DNA from: Methanobacterium sp. SMA-27
GTDB taxonomy: Archaea; Methanobacteriota; Methanobacteria; Methanobacteriales; Methanobacteriaceae
DNA length: 64,000 nucleotides
Direction: 5' to 3'
Assembly: GCF_000744455.1 (NCBI RefSeq)
Contig: NZ_JQLY01000001.1
Location: 1 to 64,000 of the forward strand
Shown here one piece after another: positions 1-9,899 of this stretch (the stretch's first letter is position 1; the number at the start of each line of letters is the position of its first letter). The notes beneath the pieces were generated by a model. The model made no database searches and had not been told where the DNA came from. It was given only the letters and a program-made list of their open reading frames with translations. Position numbers and translations under genes: made by a program.

Positions 1-441
1 GGTCGTAGAATTTTTCTATCATTTCACGAGCCTGAACTGGTGGTAATGTCCCTCCACAGTTAACCCCAACCATTATAACATTATCTGCATCTACTTTATC
101 CCTTTTCATTAGCTCTACAAGGGTCATTGCATCACAAGGTTTGGTTGTAACGGCTAATTTAAATGTCCTTTCCGCCTTTAAGATATTTTTCAACGGTTTT
201 GGCCATGTTCAGTGTACCGCAGTGTAGGGATCCTGCTGATTCTATGATTTTTTCAGGGTCGGTTATTAATGTGGGCACTGCATCATACAGGTCTGCGCCT
301 TTTTTCACGGCTAGAACTGCATCTACTATGCCTTCCTCAAGCATGAATTTCAGTATTGAGGTTACTGCTCCACCACATTCTCCACTTTCAGCAATTTCTT
401 CGTTAGGAGACCATGCATAACATATCGTTTACTTCAACCAT
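1..441 (-). pseudogene. fdhB: formate dehydrogenase beta subunit FdhB, N-terminal part, frameshifted
   Basis: FdhB is the F420-reducing iron-sulfur flavoprotein subunit of methanogen formate dehydrogenase. The start is the ATG at 441, five bases after the fdhA stop, with GGGGTGATC upstream. The reading gives MVEVNDML, then needs two extra bases near 416-419 to continue as [20 protein letters not shown]. The frame stays open to a TAA at 159-161. Removing one T near 160-163 restores [20 protein letters not shown] and the frame continues to base 1, where the window cuts the gene. The restored protein reads like M. formicicum FdhB, so the family call is firm. As given, the gene cannot make full-length protein; real decay and sequence error cannot be told apart from here. 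Confidence 0.85.
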
Positions 442-446
442 TTGGA

Positions 447-2496
447 TCACCCCATTTTCTCTAGGCTTGCTGCAGATACCTTGAATTCTGGCATTTTAGC
501 TGCAGGATCTAATGCAAAACTTTGAGTTAATGTGTTGGCTGCACACTCCACAAAGTGGAATGGTACAAATATTATTCCTTTCATTATATCAGGAGTGACT
601 CTGGCAGCAATTTCAATTACTCCACGTCTTGTCCTGACACGAATCATTTCTTTATTTTTTTTCCAAGTTCGGCTGCATCTTCTGTGTTGATTTCTACGTA
701 ACCTGTTGGAACTTCACGGTCGAGGGTCGCTGATCTTCTCGTCATACTACCAGTATGCCAGTGGAACAGAATACGTCCAGTTGTAAGTGTAAATGGATAC
801 TCTTCATCCTGGAAGTTCAGCAGCTGCTATGAATTCGATTGGCATTAATACTCCAAGACATCGGCAGTTGCAAACTGTTCTCCCCAAAGTATAGGAGTTC
901 CAGGATGTGTTTCATCTGGGCATGGCCAGTGTAGAGCCTCTGGTTTGGACAGTCTTTCTTTGTTCCATACCTGCATACTGAGGTGTGACAGTTCTTACTT
1001 CTTCAAAGATCTCCTGTGGTGAGTTATAGTTGAATAGGTCAGAGCCCATTCTTGTTGCAATATCGGAGATTATTTCCCAGTCAGCTCTTGCTTCACCCGG
1101 TGCGTCAACTGCTTTTCTTATGTACTGCACACGTCTTTCTGTGCTTGTGAATGTTCCGTCTTTTTCAGCCCACGAAGTTGCAGGAAGTACTACATCTGCT
1201 AGTGCTGCTGTTTCAGTCATGAAGATATCCTGTACAACTAAGAAGTCCAGGTTTTCAAGACCCGCACTAACGTGGCTAATATCAGGGTCTGAGACCATTG
1301 GGTTTTCACCCATTATATACATCCCTTGATATCGCCATCGTATGCTCCGTTCATCATTTCAATTACAGTTATACCTGGTTTGCAGTTAAGATCTCCACAT
1401 CCCCATGCAGTCCTCATCTTTCCGGCTATCTCTTCTTCTATGACTTTCTGGTATCCGGGGTAGCTTACTGGGAGTGCTCCCATATCACATGCTCCCTGAA
1501 CGTTGTTTTGTCCCCTTAGGGGGTTAACTCCAGTACCCGGCCTTCCAATGTTACCTGTAATCATAGCAAGGTTCGATGTTGACATAACGTTGTCTGTACC
1601 TGTTGTATGTTGAGTTATACCCATAGAATAAACAATCGCTGCATTTTCTGCCTTTGCATACATGATTGCAGCTTCTTTAATCAGATCAGGTGATGCTTCA
1701 GTTATTTCTGCAACCTTGTCAAGAGGATAGTTTTGACAACTTCTTTCAGTTCTTCAAAGTTTTTTGTCCTTTTTTCAATGAAATCTTTGTCTTCAAGTCC
1801 TTCTGAAATTATTACGTTCATCATGGCGTTCATTAATGCCACGTCTGTCCCTGACTTAAATGGTATATACAAGTCTGCTTTTTTAGCAGAAGTGTGAATC
1901 TTGGATCTGCGACTATTAGTTTTGCTCCTCTAGCTTTTGCTTGTAATATTCTTCTCCACATAAGTGGATGTTGTTCTAGGGTGTTGGATCCTATTATAAA
2001 AATAACATCAGCAAATTCTATACTCTTAAAGGGAGTTAGTCATAGCTCCTGACCCAAAGGTTTGGGCAAGTCCTGCAACCGTAGGGCCGTGACAAAGCCT
2101 TGCACAGTGGTCTATGTTGTGTGTTCCTACTACGGTACGCACAAGTTTCTGCATCAAGTAGTTTTCCTCATTTGTACATCTTGCAGATGAAAGAAATGCA
2201 AGAGATTCTGGATTTGTTTCTTTTAATTCGGTTAGTTTGGATGCAACAAGGTCTAATGCTTCGTCCCATGATGCTTCCCTAAATTCACCGCCTTCTTTGA
2301 TTAATGGTGTAGTTAACCTGTCGTCTCTGTGAACAAACTCGTATGAAAAATTACCCTTAGGACATAATTTTCCTTCGTTTACTGGGTTCCTTTTCCATGG
2401 TTCGACACCTTCAAGTTTCCCGTCTACACTTACTAAATTAAATCCACATCCACATCCACAGTAGGGACATGTTGTTGGAGTATATTGGATATTCAT
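447..2496 (-). pseudogene. fdhA: formate dehydrogenase alpha subunit FdhA (Mo/W-pterin), multiply frameshifted
   Basis: FdhA oxidises formate at a molybdopterin-bound Mo or W. The ATG at 2496 follows GGAGGG. The first 156 codons show the [4Fe-4S] motif CPYCGCGCG with a fourth Cys in KLCPKG, and the metal-ligand Cys135 in RLCHGPTV, a Cys rather than selenocysteine enzyme. The frame then breaks repeatedly. I count eight one-base indels: near 2029 (extra), 1892 (missing), 1731 (missing), 1323 (missing), 965 (extra), 860 (missing), 809 (extra) and 655-662 (missing, in a run of eight T). Between breaks the protein is intact and reads like FdhA to the TGA at 447. Many breaks are in or beside short homopolymers, which fits sequence error or very recent loss. 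It lies between fdhC and fdhB on the same strand. Confidence 0.9.
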
Positions 2497-2736
2497 TTTT
2501 TCCCTCCGAAATTGATTGATATAATATTGACATACAAAATTCCTTCAATTTACATGACTAATTCATATAGATTTTGGATTTAAGTATTTTCAAGTGATAA
2601 GTAATACGTGTTAAATGTGTGGTTTGACTATCATTTCCTGATAGAATGGGAGTTCCATTTCTCCAAAAAAAAATGAAAATGGAAAGATTTCACAAACCTT
2701 ACCAATTTTTATATATTTACCTTTCTTTCTGCAATA

Positions 2737-3578
<842 letters not shown>

Positions 3579-3610
3579 TTTTCCCCCTTTTACATTATTC
3601 AACATTTCTT

Positions 3611-3647
3611 AATCACGTATTTCTGAATAATCACGAATTTTCCTGAA
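3611..3647. repeat. direct repeat in the fdhC leader
   Basis: Two imperfect copies of AATCACGNATTT(TC)CTGAA lie at 3611-3627 and 3629-3647, with a third partial copy (AATAATCAATTCC) directly after. They are within 70 bases of the fdhC start, inside what would be the transcript leader if the promoter is beside the ModE-like box. Regulator half-sites or an RNA element are both possible; I cannot decide. Confidence 0.4.
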
Positions 3648-3790
3648 ATAATCAATTCCCCTTAAGAGGATTAGTGATCTGAGGGTTGGTTTTAATTCTC
3701 CATGAATATTCATGATGTATTCATAAACATTCCTCTATTAATGTTTAATATAACCTTTATGAACAGGTAAGATTCCGAAAAGATTATAAG

Positions 3791-3814
3791 CGTTAAGTAG
3801 TTAAATTCATATCG
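3791..3814 (-). promoter_or_regulatory. ModE-like box upstream of fdhC
   Basis: On the minus strand the site reads CGATATGA-N8-ACTTAACG, 24 bp from the first CG to the last CG. This equals the spacing of the E. coli ModE consensus CGNTATATA-N6-TATATANCG. The left half matches the other five sites in this window almost exactly; the right half is degenerate. It lies just upstream of TATA-like CTTATAATC and 215 bases before the fdhC start. Formate dehydrogenase is a Mo/W enzyme, which supports the assignment. Confidence 0.55.
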
Positions 3815-3937
3815 TTAAGTAGGAAAAAGGGCATTTATTTACTAATTTTAGAAAAGAATTTAATTTTTGGGAAAAAGTTCAAAAAAGGATTAATAATTAT
3901 AAAAAAATAATTTTTTAGGAATTATCCACAGCCCTTA

Positions 3938-4183
3938 TTATTTTTTTCCTCTGATCTGTTCTTCTATTTCCTTTTGAATTTCTTTTTCATCTTTCCCTTT
4001 TATTTGTTCTTCTATTTCTTTTTCAATTTTGGCCTTAACTTGTCCTCTTATTTGTTCTTCTACTTCTTTTTCAATTTTGGCCTTAACTTGTCCTCTTATT
4101 TGCTCCTCTACTTCTGCTTCAATTTCGGCCTGAATTTTTCCCTTAATCTGCTCCCTGATTTCCTTTTCAAGTTCTTTTGTCAT
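3938..4183 (-). CDS. small highly charged repeat (coiled-coil) protein
   Basis: An 81-residue protein made almost wholly of Glu, Lys, Ile, Gln and Arg. It has about four 16-residue units of the type [16 protein letters not shown], with units 2 and 3 identical apart from the last residue. The pattern predicts a long helix or coiled coil. There is no signal peptide or membrane segment. The ATG at 4183 has GGTGAT ten bases upstream and a minus-strand TATA-like CTTTATATA near 4247-4255, so I treat it as a real gene. I do not recognise a family. It is not obviously tied to fdhC, which has its own upstream region. Confidence 0.65.
   Translation of the reverse strand: MTKELEKEIREQIKGKIQAEIEAEVEEQIRGQVKAKIEKEVEEQIRGQVKAKIEKEIEEQIKGKDEKEIQKEIEEQIRGKK
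4001..4096. repeat. 48-bp tandem repeat, two near-identical copies
   Basis: Bases 4001-4048 and 4049-4096 differ at a single position (T/C at offset 15). They encode two of the 16-residue units of the small coiled-coil protein on the minus strand. The next unit (4097-4144) is clearly diverged. Near identity of neighbouring units suggests recent slippage or unequal exchange, so copy number may vary between strains. Confidence 0.85.
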
Positions 4184-4674
4184 ACACGTATCACCTAACT
4201 CTTATTTTAGACATTCTGTTAATATATTCTATTATCATATTAAAATATATAAAGATTTTTATTTCTTTATTTTGTAGAATAAACTACACTGATAGAGTAT
4301 ATAAATAAATCAGCTCATATTTAACATTAAAAAGTTTGGAAAACAAACTGATGATGAAAATGAAATAATAACTAAAACTGTTTTAATATTGTATCAGGTT
4401 TTTAAGAATTATCCTTTTTCTTTCTGTCTGGACTAACAACTATGTGATGTATCAAATTTTAACTTCGTAATTTCTAAGATTTACTATTGATATCCAAGGA
4501 TCCAATTAATTCATATAAATACCAACATTCATCACTTTATTATTAATATAATTTCAAATAATTTATGATCCAAATATACAACTAAAATAAAATAACAATT
4601 TGTTAGAGACTAAAAGGTGAACTAAACAATATTAATAAGTTATTAAATTTAAATATAAAATATAGGTGTTGCCA
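4184..4674. other. intergenic region between divergent genes
   Basis: About 490 very AT-rich bases between the minus-strand coiled-coil gene and nrdD. It holds the minus-strand TATA-like box near 4247-4255 and several TATA-like AT runs on the plus strand before nrdD. I see no RNA gene or ORF with a ribosome site. Confidence 0.5.
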
Positions 4675-6996
4675 ATGAGGGATGATATAGAACGGGATGG
4701 GATGATTATTGCTTCTCTTCCTACGCGGGCGCAGGTTTGTGTCGTGAAGAATAATGGGATTTTTGAGAGATTTTCTCATGAGAAGGTTGTTAAGTCTTGT
4801 TTGATGGTTGGTTCTTCGTTGTGGGCTGCGGAGCAGATTGCTGCGTATGTTGGTAAGGCGGCTTATGATGGTGTTTCTACTGCTGAGATTAAGATGTTGG
4901 TTTATGATTGTTTGAAGCGGGTTGATCGTAAGGTTGCGGATAAGTATTTGGCATCTAATGCTTTACGCGTGCGTACTTCTAGGGATACTATTGAGTCTTT
5001 TGATCAGAGGAAGATTGAGAAGACTTTGATGGTTGAGACGGATGCTTCTGGGGAGTTATCTCGTAGGATTGCAACTGATGTTTGGAAGGAGCTTAAGAAG
5101 TTGGATGTTGATTATTTAACTGCTCCGATGATTAGGGAGATTGTTAACACTAAATTGGTTGAGAATGGTCTTGAAACTTTGCGTAAGAAGTATACTCGTC
5201 TTGGTATTCCTGTTTATAATATTACTAATCTTATAAGGAATGGTTCGCGTGATAATGCGAATATGGTCCATAATCCTGAGACAGTGCATAAGTATGTTGC
5301 TGATGAGGCGTTGAAGCAGTATGCTTTGCTGCGTATTCTTCCGAATGAATTGGCGGATGCGCATCTGGGCGGGGATATTCATATTCATGACTTGGAGTTC
5401 TTTGCGGGCCGTCCTATAAATTGTTTGCAGCATGATTTACGTTTGTTTATTAAACATGGGCTTAAAGTGGATGGTACGGGTGATCATACGTCTGTTGCGG
5501 GCCCTCCTAATCATATTGAGACTCTTATGAATCATTCTGGAGAGATTATGCTTGCTGCTCAGCAGAATATGAGTGGTGGACAGTCTATGAGTCTTTGGAA
5601 TGTTTTTGTGGCTCCTTTTGCTGCGGGCCAGCCGTATGAGAAGGTAAAACAGGCTGTTCAGATGTTTATCTATAATTTGAATATGGCTTATGCTGCTCGT
5701 GGTTCTCAGGTTCCTTTTACCTCTATTAACCTTGAATTCAGTGTTCCCAAGTTTTTGGAGGATGTAACTGCTTATGGTCCTAAAGGTAAAAATGTAGGTG
5801 TTTATGGGGACTTTGAAGAGGAAACACGATTGTTGCAACGTGCTTTTACTGAGACTTTGCTTGAAGGTGATTCTGATGGTAAACCTCATCTTTTCCCGAA
5901 TACTATCTATGTTTTAAGGGATAAGATTCTTAATGGAGGATTTGAAGAGGATATTAGACGTGTACATGAGCTTTCAGCCAAGTATGGTACTGCTTACTTT
6001 GTGAATATGCTTCCAAAGTACAGGGGTAATATGGCTAATTATATGGGCTGCAGAACCTCATTAAGTGATAATTGGACTGGTGACTGGGATAAGGATTGTT
6101 TCAGAACAGGTAACTTGGCTTATGTTACTTTGAACCTTCCTAGGATTGCCTATAACTCCCGGGATGATGATGATGTCTTTGATTATTTGGACTCTTATAT
6201 GAGTATCGGTGAAGAGGTGTTGATGCTCAGGCGTGAGCAGGCTTTGAATTGTCTGGATAATTATAATTTACTCCCATTTTTAACTCAGGAGGCTGATGAG
6301 GAACGTTATTATCAGGTGGATAATTCAACACTTTCATTTGGTTTTGTGGGTCTTAATGAGATGTTACTGGCCCATTGTGGTGAGGGTATTGAGGATCCGG
6401 ATGCTAGGAACTTTGGTATTAAGGTAGTTAAGTATATGAATAAGCGTACGGAGGAGTTGAAGAAGGAAACTGGTTTGAGGTGGACAGTTCTTCAGACGCC
6501 GGCTGAGTCTACTGCTTATCGTTTTGCAACGTTAGATAAGGAGAAGTTTGGTGATAGGGCGATTTTACAGGGTGATGAGTTGGCTTCTTATTATACTAAT
6601 TCTTCCCATGTTCCTGTGAATTCGGATGTTTTGTTGCCTGAGAAAATTAAAATAGAGGAGAAATTCCATCCTATAACGTTGGGTGGTCATATTTTCCACG
6701 CCTTTATGGGTGAGGCGTATTCAGATCCTGATTCTTTGATGAGTCTCACCAATAAGATCGCGAAGAAAAGTGATATTGGATTTTGGGCCTACAGTTCTGC
6801 ACTTAGCTTCTGTATTAAGTGTAAAACACTTATGAAAGGTCTTCAAACAAAATGTGGAACTTGTGGTGAAGAAACAGAAGTTGAATGGTACGATCGTATC
6901 ACAGGATATGTTCAACAAGTAGGAAGATCCAGATCGGCTTCAGGCGGTTGGAACCCGGGTAAGATGAGGGAACTAATGGACAGAAAGAGGTTTTAA
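4675..6996 (+). CDS. nrdD: anaerobic ribonucleoside-triphosphate reductase (class III)
   Basis: Class III reductase makes dNTPs with a glycyl radical under anoxia. I start at the ATG at 4675 because GGTG (4665-4668) sits six bases before it; the in-frame GTG at 4666 would be part of that site. The protein is 773 residues, normal for the family. An ATP-cone lies in the first 100 residues (NGIFERFSHEKVV). The C-terminus has the four-Cys zinc site CIKC...CGTC and the glycyl-radical motif RITGY with Gly near residue 744. No activase gene nrdG is adjacent. Most of the gene uses G/T-ending codons (GAG, AAG, GTT, GCG), unlike its A-rich neighbours, whereas the last 250 bases look native. A T-rich tract follows the stop. 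Confidence 0.96.
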   Translation: MRDDIERDGMIIASLPTRAQVCVVKNNGIFERFSHEKVVKSCLMVGSSLWAAEQIAAYVGKAAYDGVSTAEIKMLVYDCLKRVDRKVADKYLASNALRVRTSRDTIESFDQRKIEKTLMVETDASGELSRRIATDVWKELKKLDVDYLTAPMIREIVNTKLVENGLETLRKKYTRLGIPVYNITNLIRNGSRDNANMVHNPETVHKYVADEALKQYALLRILPNELADAHLGGDIHIHDLEFFAGRPINCLQHDLRLFIKHGLKVDGTGDHTSVAGPPNHIETLMNHSGEIMLAAQQNMSGGQSMSLWNVFVAPFAAGQPYEKVKQAVQMFIYNLNMAYAARGSQVPFTSINLEFSVPKFLEDVTAYGPKGKNVGVYGDFEEETRLLQRAFTETLLEGDSDGKPHLFPNTIYVLRDKILNGGFEEDIRRVHELSAKYGTAYFVNMLPKYRGNMANYMGCRTSLSDNWTGDWDKDCFRTGNLAYVTLNLPRIAYNSRDDDDVFDYLDSYMSIGEEVLMLRREQALNCLDNYNLLPFLTQEADEERYYQVDNSTLSFGFVGLNEMLLAHCGEGIEDPDARNFGIKVVKYMNKRTEELKKETGLRWTVLQTPAESTAYRFATLDKEKFGDRAILQGDELASYYTNSSHVPVNSDVLLPEKIKIEEKFHPITLGGHIFHAFMGEAYSDPDSLMSLTNKIAKKSDIGFWAYSSALSFCIKCKTLMKGLQTKCGTCGEETEVEWYDRITGYVQQVGRSRSASGGWNPGKMRELMDRKRF

Positions 6997-7141
6997 TATC
7001 TCTAGAATTTTTTTTTATTTAAACAAAGTTCATTTGTATAATTTAAATGCTAAAAAGCTAATAATATTTCAGTTATACATAAAAAAAAGTTGATATCTTT
7101 TCCCAAGGATTTTGAAAAAAAACAGTAGAAATTGAATTAAA

Positions 7142-7294
7142 TTATTTTTTTTTTGTATCTTTTTTGAAATAAAATATAATATATAATATCATTATAACCA
7201 CTCCCAATACAATTCCGGGAATAGGATATACTGCCCATACCATGGATGCTATAATTATCCCTGCTAAAAATAATAATTTTGAATTTTTTTCCAT
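7142..7294 (-). CDS. 50-residue membrane protein
   Basis: Minus-strand ATG at 7294 with GGAGAGGTG seven to fifteen bases upstream, ending at TAA 7142-7144. The protein starts MEKNSKLLFLAGIIIASM, continues through two hydrophobic stretches (about residues 7-22 and 24-43, with a PIPG turn between), and ends in a Lys-rich tail FKKDTKKK. This looks like a two-helix or hairpin membrane protein. I do not recognise a family. The strong ribosome site and clean charge pattern make it likely real. It lies alone between nrdD and moaA. Confidence 0.65.
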   Translation of the reverse strand: MEKNSKLLFLAGIIIASMVWAVYPIPGIVLGVVIMILYIIFYFKKDTKKK

Positions 7295-7642
7295 TTTTTT
7301 GAACACCTCTCCAGATAATTATTCTTTTCCTTATTCGATATTAATATGAACATATTTGAGGATATTTATGTTTTTATAGTTATATCAAGAACTATAAAAA
7401 GATTAATAATAATCGTTTATAGTGGATACTAACATTTTTAATTATAATTTAAATACACACTAAATCTGAGATTCACTGGGGTTTGGTAAGAGAAATAGAA
7501 ACCATACAGTATCAGCCCATTAAAGCCATAATGGTATTTTCCTCATTTTGGTCATGTGCTGTTTTTAGGCATATTAAAAGATTTTTAAGAAGATTGAATC
7601 CAATAAATAAAAAAATAGATATTGCAATTCAATTTTTTATAA
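7295..7642. other. intergenic region, moaA 3' end to small membrane protein
   Basis: About 350 bases. Apart from the 11-base-arm inverted repeat at 7371-7400 I see no supported gene. A CGATATT half-site like those of the ModE-like boxes occurs near 7335, but its partner half is missing. Confidence 0.5.
7371..7400. promoter_or_regulatory. 30-bp perfect inverted repeat with TATA elements in both arms
   Basis: TTTTTATAGTT (7371-7381), spacer ATATCAAG, AACTATAAAAA (7390-7400): eleven-base perfect arms. Each arm contains a TATA-like TTTATAG, so this could be an operator over a promoter for the 50-residue membrane protein, whose start is 77 bases away on the minus strand. A weaker copy of the arm (TTTATAGT) follows near 7418. 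The regulator is unknown. Confidence 0.45.
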
Positions 7643-8575
7643 CTAACATTTATCGGTATAATAGGGTTTTCTATTATTTATGGCCTCTAAAAATGCTTCT
7701 TCGAGTTCTTTATCCGATTTTCCACAGCGCATTGGTTCTATGAGATCTACTAGGTTGTCGTTTCTGAGCAGGCATGGTTTTATTTTACCTTCAGGGGTAA
7801 TTCTCAGCCTAGTACAGTTTTTACAGAACTGTGTGTTGTCCATTGGACGCACAACTTCGATTTCCCCACCATCAATGAAATACTTCTTCCTATCTTGCAT
7901 GAATGCTCTTTTTTTAACATTTGAGGAAATTTTCCTTAGTTCTTCTTCAAGTGGGTTCATATTGTAATGATATTCCTCAAGGAACTCAGCTTCTTCGCAG
8001 TTTTCAGTTTTCAGGAGTTCAATGAGCTGCAATACAACGCCGTTTTTTCGGCAGAACTGGAACATTTCCCATATTTCCGTATGGTTTATACCTTTCATAA
8101 CTACCATGTTCACTTTAACAGGGTTAAGGCCAGCTTCAACAGCTTTTTTTATCCCATCCTTGGCCAGTTCCATGTAATCACGCTTGGTTATGAACTTGTA
8201 GGTTTCGGGGTTCAGGGTGTCAAAGCTGACGTTCACCCTGTTCAAACCGGCATCAACCAGTGCTTTTGCATATTTTCCCAGCAGAGTTCCGTTGGTAGTT
8301 ATTGAGATGTCCCTGAATTTTAAGTGGGATAGTCTTCTAACAATATCTACCACATCTTCCCTAATAAGTGGTTCTCCTCCAGAAAGTCTTATTTTATCTA
8401 CACCAATTTTTCTAGCAATTTTTGCTACTCTATAGATCTCTTCTGGATTCATCTCGTAGTCTTGGGCTACTATGCCATCATGGTGACAGTAGAAGCACTT
8501 CACGTTGCAGCGATTGGTTATTGAGATACGCAGAGATATTACTGGTCGTTTGTAGTTGTCAGTTGTCTTCATCAT
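7643..8575 (-). CDS. moaA: GTP 3',8-cyclase, molybdenum cofactor biosynthesis protein MoaA
   Basis: MoaA is the radical-SAM enzyme that starts molybdopterin synthesis by cyclising GTP. Residues C23, C27 and C30 (RCNVKCFYC) form the radical-SAM cluster motif. The C-terminal second cluster motif is [20 protein letters not shown], near residues 255-275. Length (310) fits archaeal MoaA. The start at 8575 (or the next ATG at 8572) lies inside the end of the upstream mobB, a 17-base overlap that suggests translational coupling. The cofactor made here serves the formate and formylmethanofuran dehydrogenases encoded nearby. Confidence 0.95.
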   Translation of the reverse strand: MMKTTDNYKRPVISLRISITNRCNVKCFYCHHDGIVAQDYEMNPEEIYRVAKIARKIGVDKIRLSGGEPLIREDVVDIVRRLSHLKFRDISITTNGTLLGKYAKALVDAGLNRVNVSFDTLNPETYKFITKRDYMELAKDGIKKAVEAGLNPVKVNMVVMKGINHTEIWEMFQFCRKNGVVLQLIELLKTENCEEAEFLEEYHYNMNPLEEELRKISSNVKKRAFMQDRKKYFIDGGEIEVVRPMDNTQFCKNCTRLRITPEGKIKPCLLRNDNLVDLIEPMRCGKSDKELEEAFLEAINNRKPYYTDKC

Positions 8576-9266
8576 TTATCAACAGTTCAATCCTTTTTGT
8601 TTCATGGGCACCGTATTCATCCTTTCGAAGTGAATCAACCATACCACGGACCACGTTTTTAACTAATGATTTAACAAAGGGATTCATGGGTATTGCAAAT
8701 CCATCCACCTTCAAAACAACGTTGTCGTCTTCAGTCTCGCATTTTACATCTTTACTGGCATCACCGCTGATTTTTGCCTTTTGAAAAGCATCACAGCTTT
8801 CAAAACCACATTTTTTACAGTTCAAACTCTGATAAATTCCAAAACTCCGGTTTTCTATCATATCAACCAATGATTCAATATCTGCAGGTTTTAAATCTCT
8901 TACATCCACATTTTTAATTGTAAGATCATCTTTGTAGTCTGATGTTGATATTTTAGCATATCTAGAATGTTTAAACCCTTCCACGACCACGAAGTCAAGT
9001 TCCTTTACATACTTCATCAAGTTAAAAATAAGATCCAGTTCCATGGTTTCTCCAATATTAAGAAAAGTCTCATCTCCTGAACCAACCACAACTTGCGCTC
9101 CTGCTTCTTTATGCTTCCAAGTATCTCTATCTTCTATATCAAACCCTTCAGTAGTGTGTTTAACAGTACCTACATCAAAACCTCTTTCAACAAGTTTTTT
9201 TACTATATTTGTTACAAGAACTGTTTTTCCGGTATTTTTTGTTCCAACGATTCCAATGATTCTCAT
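8559..9266 (-). CDS. mobB: molybdopterin-guanine dinucleotide biosynthesis protein MobB-like GTPase
   Basis: MobB is a P-loop GTP-binding protein that assists attachment of GMP to molybdopterin. The P-loop GTKNTGKT is at residues 8-15, followed by [19 protein letters not shown], typical of MobB. The protein is 235 residues because of a C-terminal extension with Cys residues ([12 protein letters not shown] and a later C) that could bind a metal or Fe-S cluster, a form seen in methanogens. The ATG at 9266 follows AAGGTGTAACC. It overlaps moaA downstream, so the two are probably one operon. Confidence 0.9.
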   Translation of the reverse strand: MRIIGIVGTKNTGKTVLVTNIVKKLVERGFDVGTVKHTTEGFDIEDRDTWKHKEAGAQVVVGSGDETFLNIGETMELDLIFNLMKYVKELDFVVVEGFKHSRYAKISTSDYKDDLTIKNVDVRDLKPADIESLVDMIENRSFGIYQSLNCKKCGFESCDAFQKAKISGDASKDVKCETEDDNVVLKVDGFAIPMNPFVKSLVKNVVRGMVDSLRKDEYGAHETKRIELLINDEDN

Positions 9267-9899
9267 GGTTACACCTTGATCTATTAGAAATCTTAACTAA
9301 AAACTTACTTATAATATGTATTGTGATCATCCTATTATTTGTGTATGTGATATCCCTCTTAATTATCGATGATGATTATATATTTCAAATCAATTCATAT
9401 GATATAAATTTAAAGAGCATTATTAATATGAATGGAATCACCTACCAATGTTTTAACTAATCCTGCAGCGGATAAAGTATCATGAACACCTGAATTGAAG
9501 TTGGTGCTGTTAAAATTTATAAAACAAAAAAAATCCACCATTTGAGATTGAATTGTGGTATTAATAAGTACATTTTTTTTATTTTTTTCTTAACTAATCA
9601 AATTTTTCTTAATATTGCTATCATTCTGTTTAAAGATTTATGAACTTTTTGTAGTGAAAAAATTGAATTGTTCTGGTACATTTCCTATAAGAATGTAAAT
9701 TTTTGATCCCAATTTCCTTTCATCGTATATGTATATTATTTAACATTTTAATGAATTTGGAACGTGTTTTCAAAGGGATATTTGCCCCACTTGTATGTGT
9801 TTTAACAACACACCAGTATATAAGTATTGCTATTTGATTTTTGATGAAAATTATATATATATCTACTGCGAAAGTGTTATTAACACACATGGGGTGCAC
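9267..9899. other. long intergenic region between mobB and fwdH
   Basis: About 630 bases between divergent genes. Near mobB there is a minus-strand TATA-like TTATAAG. Near fwdH lie the promoter and two palindromes described separately. In the middle, minus-strand 9410-9541 reads as a 43-residue ORF ending SAAGLVKTLVGDSIHINNAL, without a ribosome site; it may be a remnant of a lost gene. No RNA gene was recognised. Confidence 0.5.
9796..9886 (+). promoter_or_regulatory. fwd operon promoter with two palindromic operator candidates
   Basis: TGTGTT-TTAAC-AACACA (9796-9812) lies four bases before TATATAAG (9817-9824), and GTGTT-ATT-AACAC (9874-9886) lies about 60 bases further, just before the fwdH start. 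A second TATA run (9851-9861) precedes the second palindrome. Both share the core GTGTT...AACAC, so a single dimeric regulator could bind both. The first gene of the operon is itself a helix-turn-helix protein, so autoregulation is possible (inference). Confidence 0.5.

Noticed and set aside
2640..2700. Terminator-like hairpin between fdhC and fdhA (GGAG...CTCC with an A/T run)
   Set aside because: Short four-base stem, and the T run is on the wrong side for transcription of fdhCAB.
3974..4198. 74-codon plus-strand frame opposite the coiled-coil gene
   Set aside because: A Phe/Leu-rich mirror of the Glu/Lys repeat on the other strand; the minus-strand frame has the ribosome site and TATA box.
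7335..7358. Possible seventh ModE-like box (CGATATTA...)
   Set aside because: Only one half-site; the other end is TTTGA without CG and the arms do not match. The same holds for CGATATT near 38075 and CGTATATG near 9724.
7483..7743. 86-codon plus-strand frame overlapping the 3' end of moaA
   Set aside because: No ribosome site, overlaps moaA antisense for a third of its length, and the translation has no recognisable pattern.
9410..9541. 43-codon minus-strand frame ending in LVKTLVGDSIHINNAL
   Set aside because: The last 25 residues look protein-like, but there is no ribosome site and no family; kept only as a possible gene remnant.
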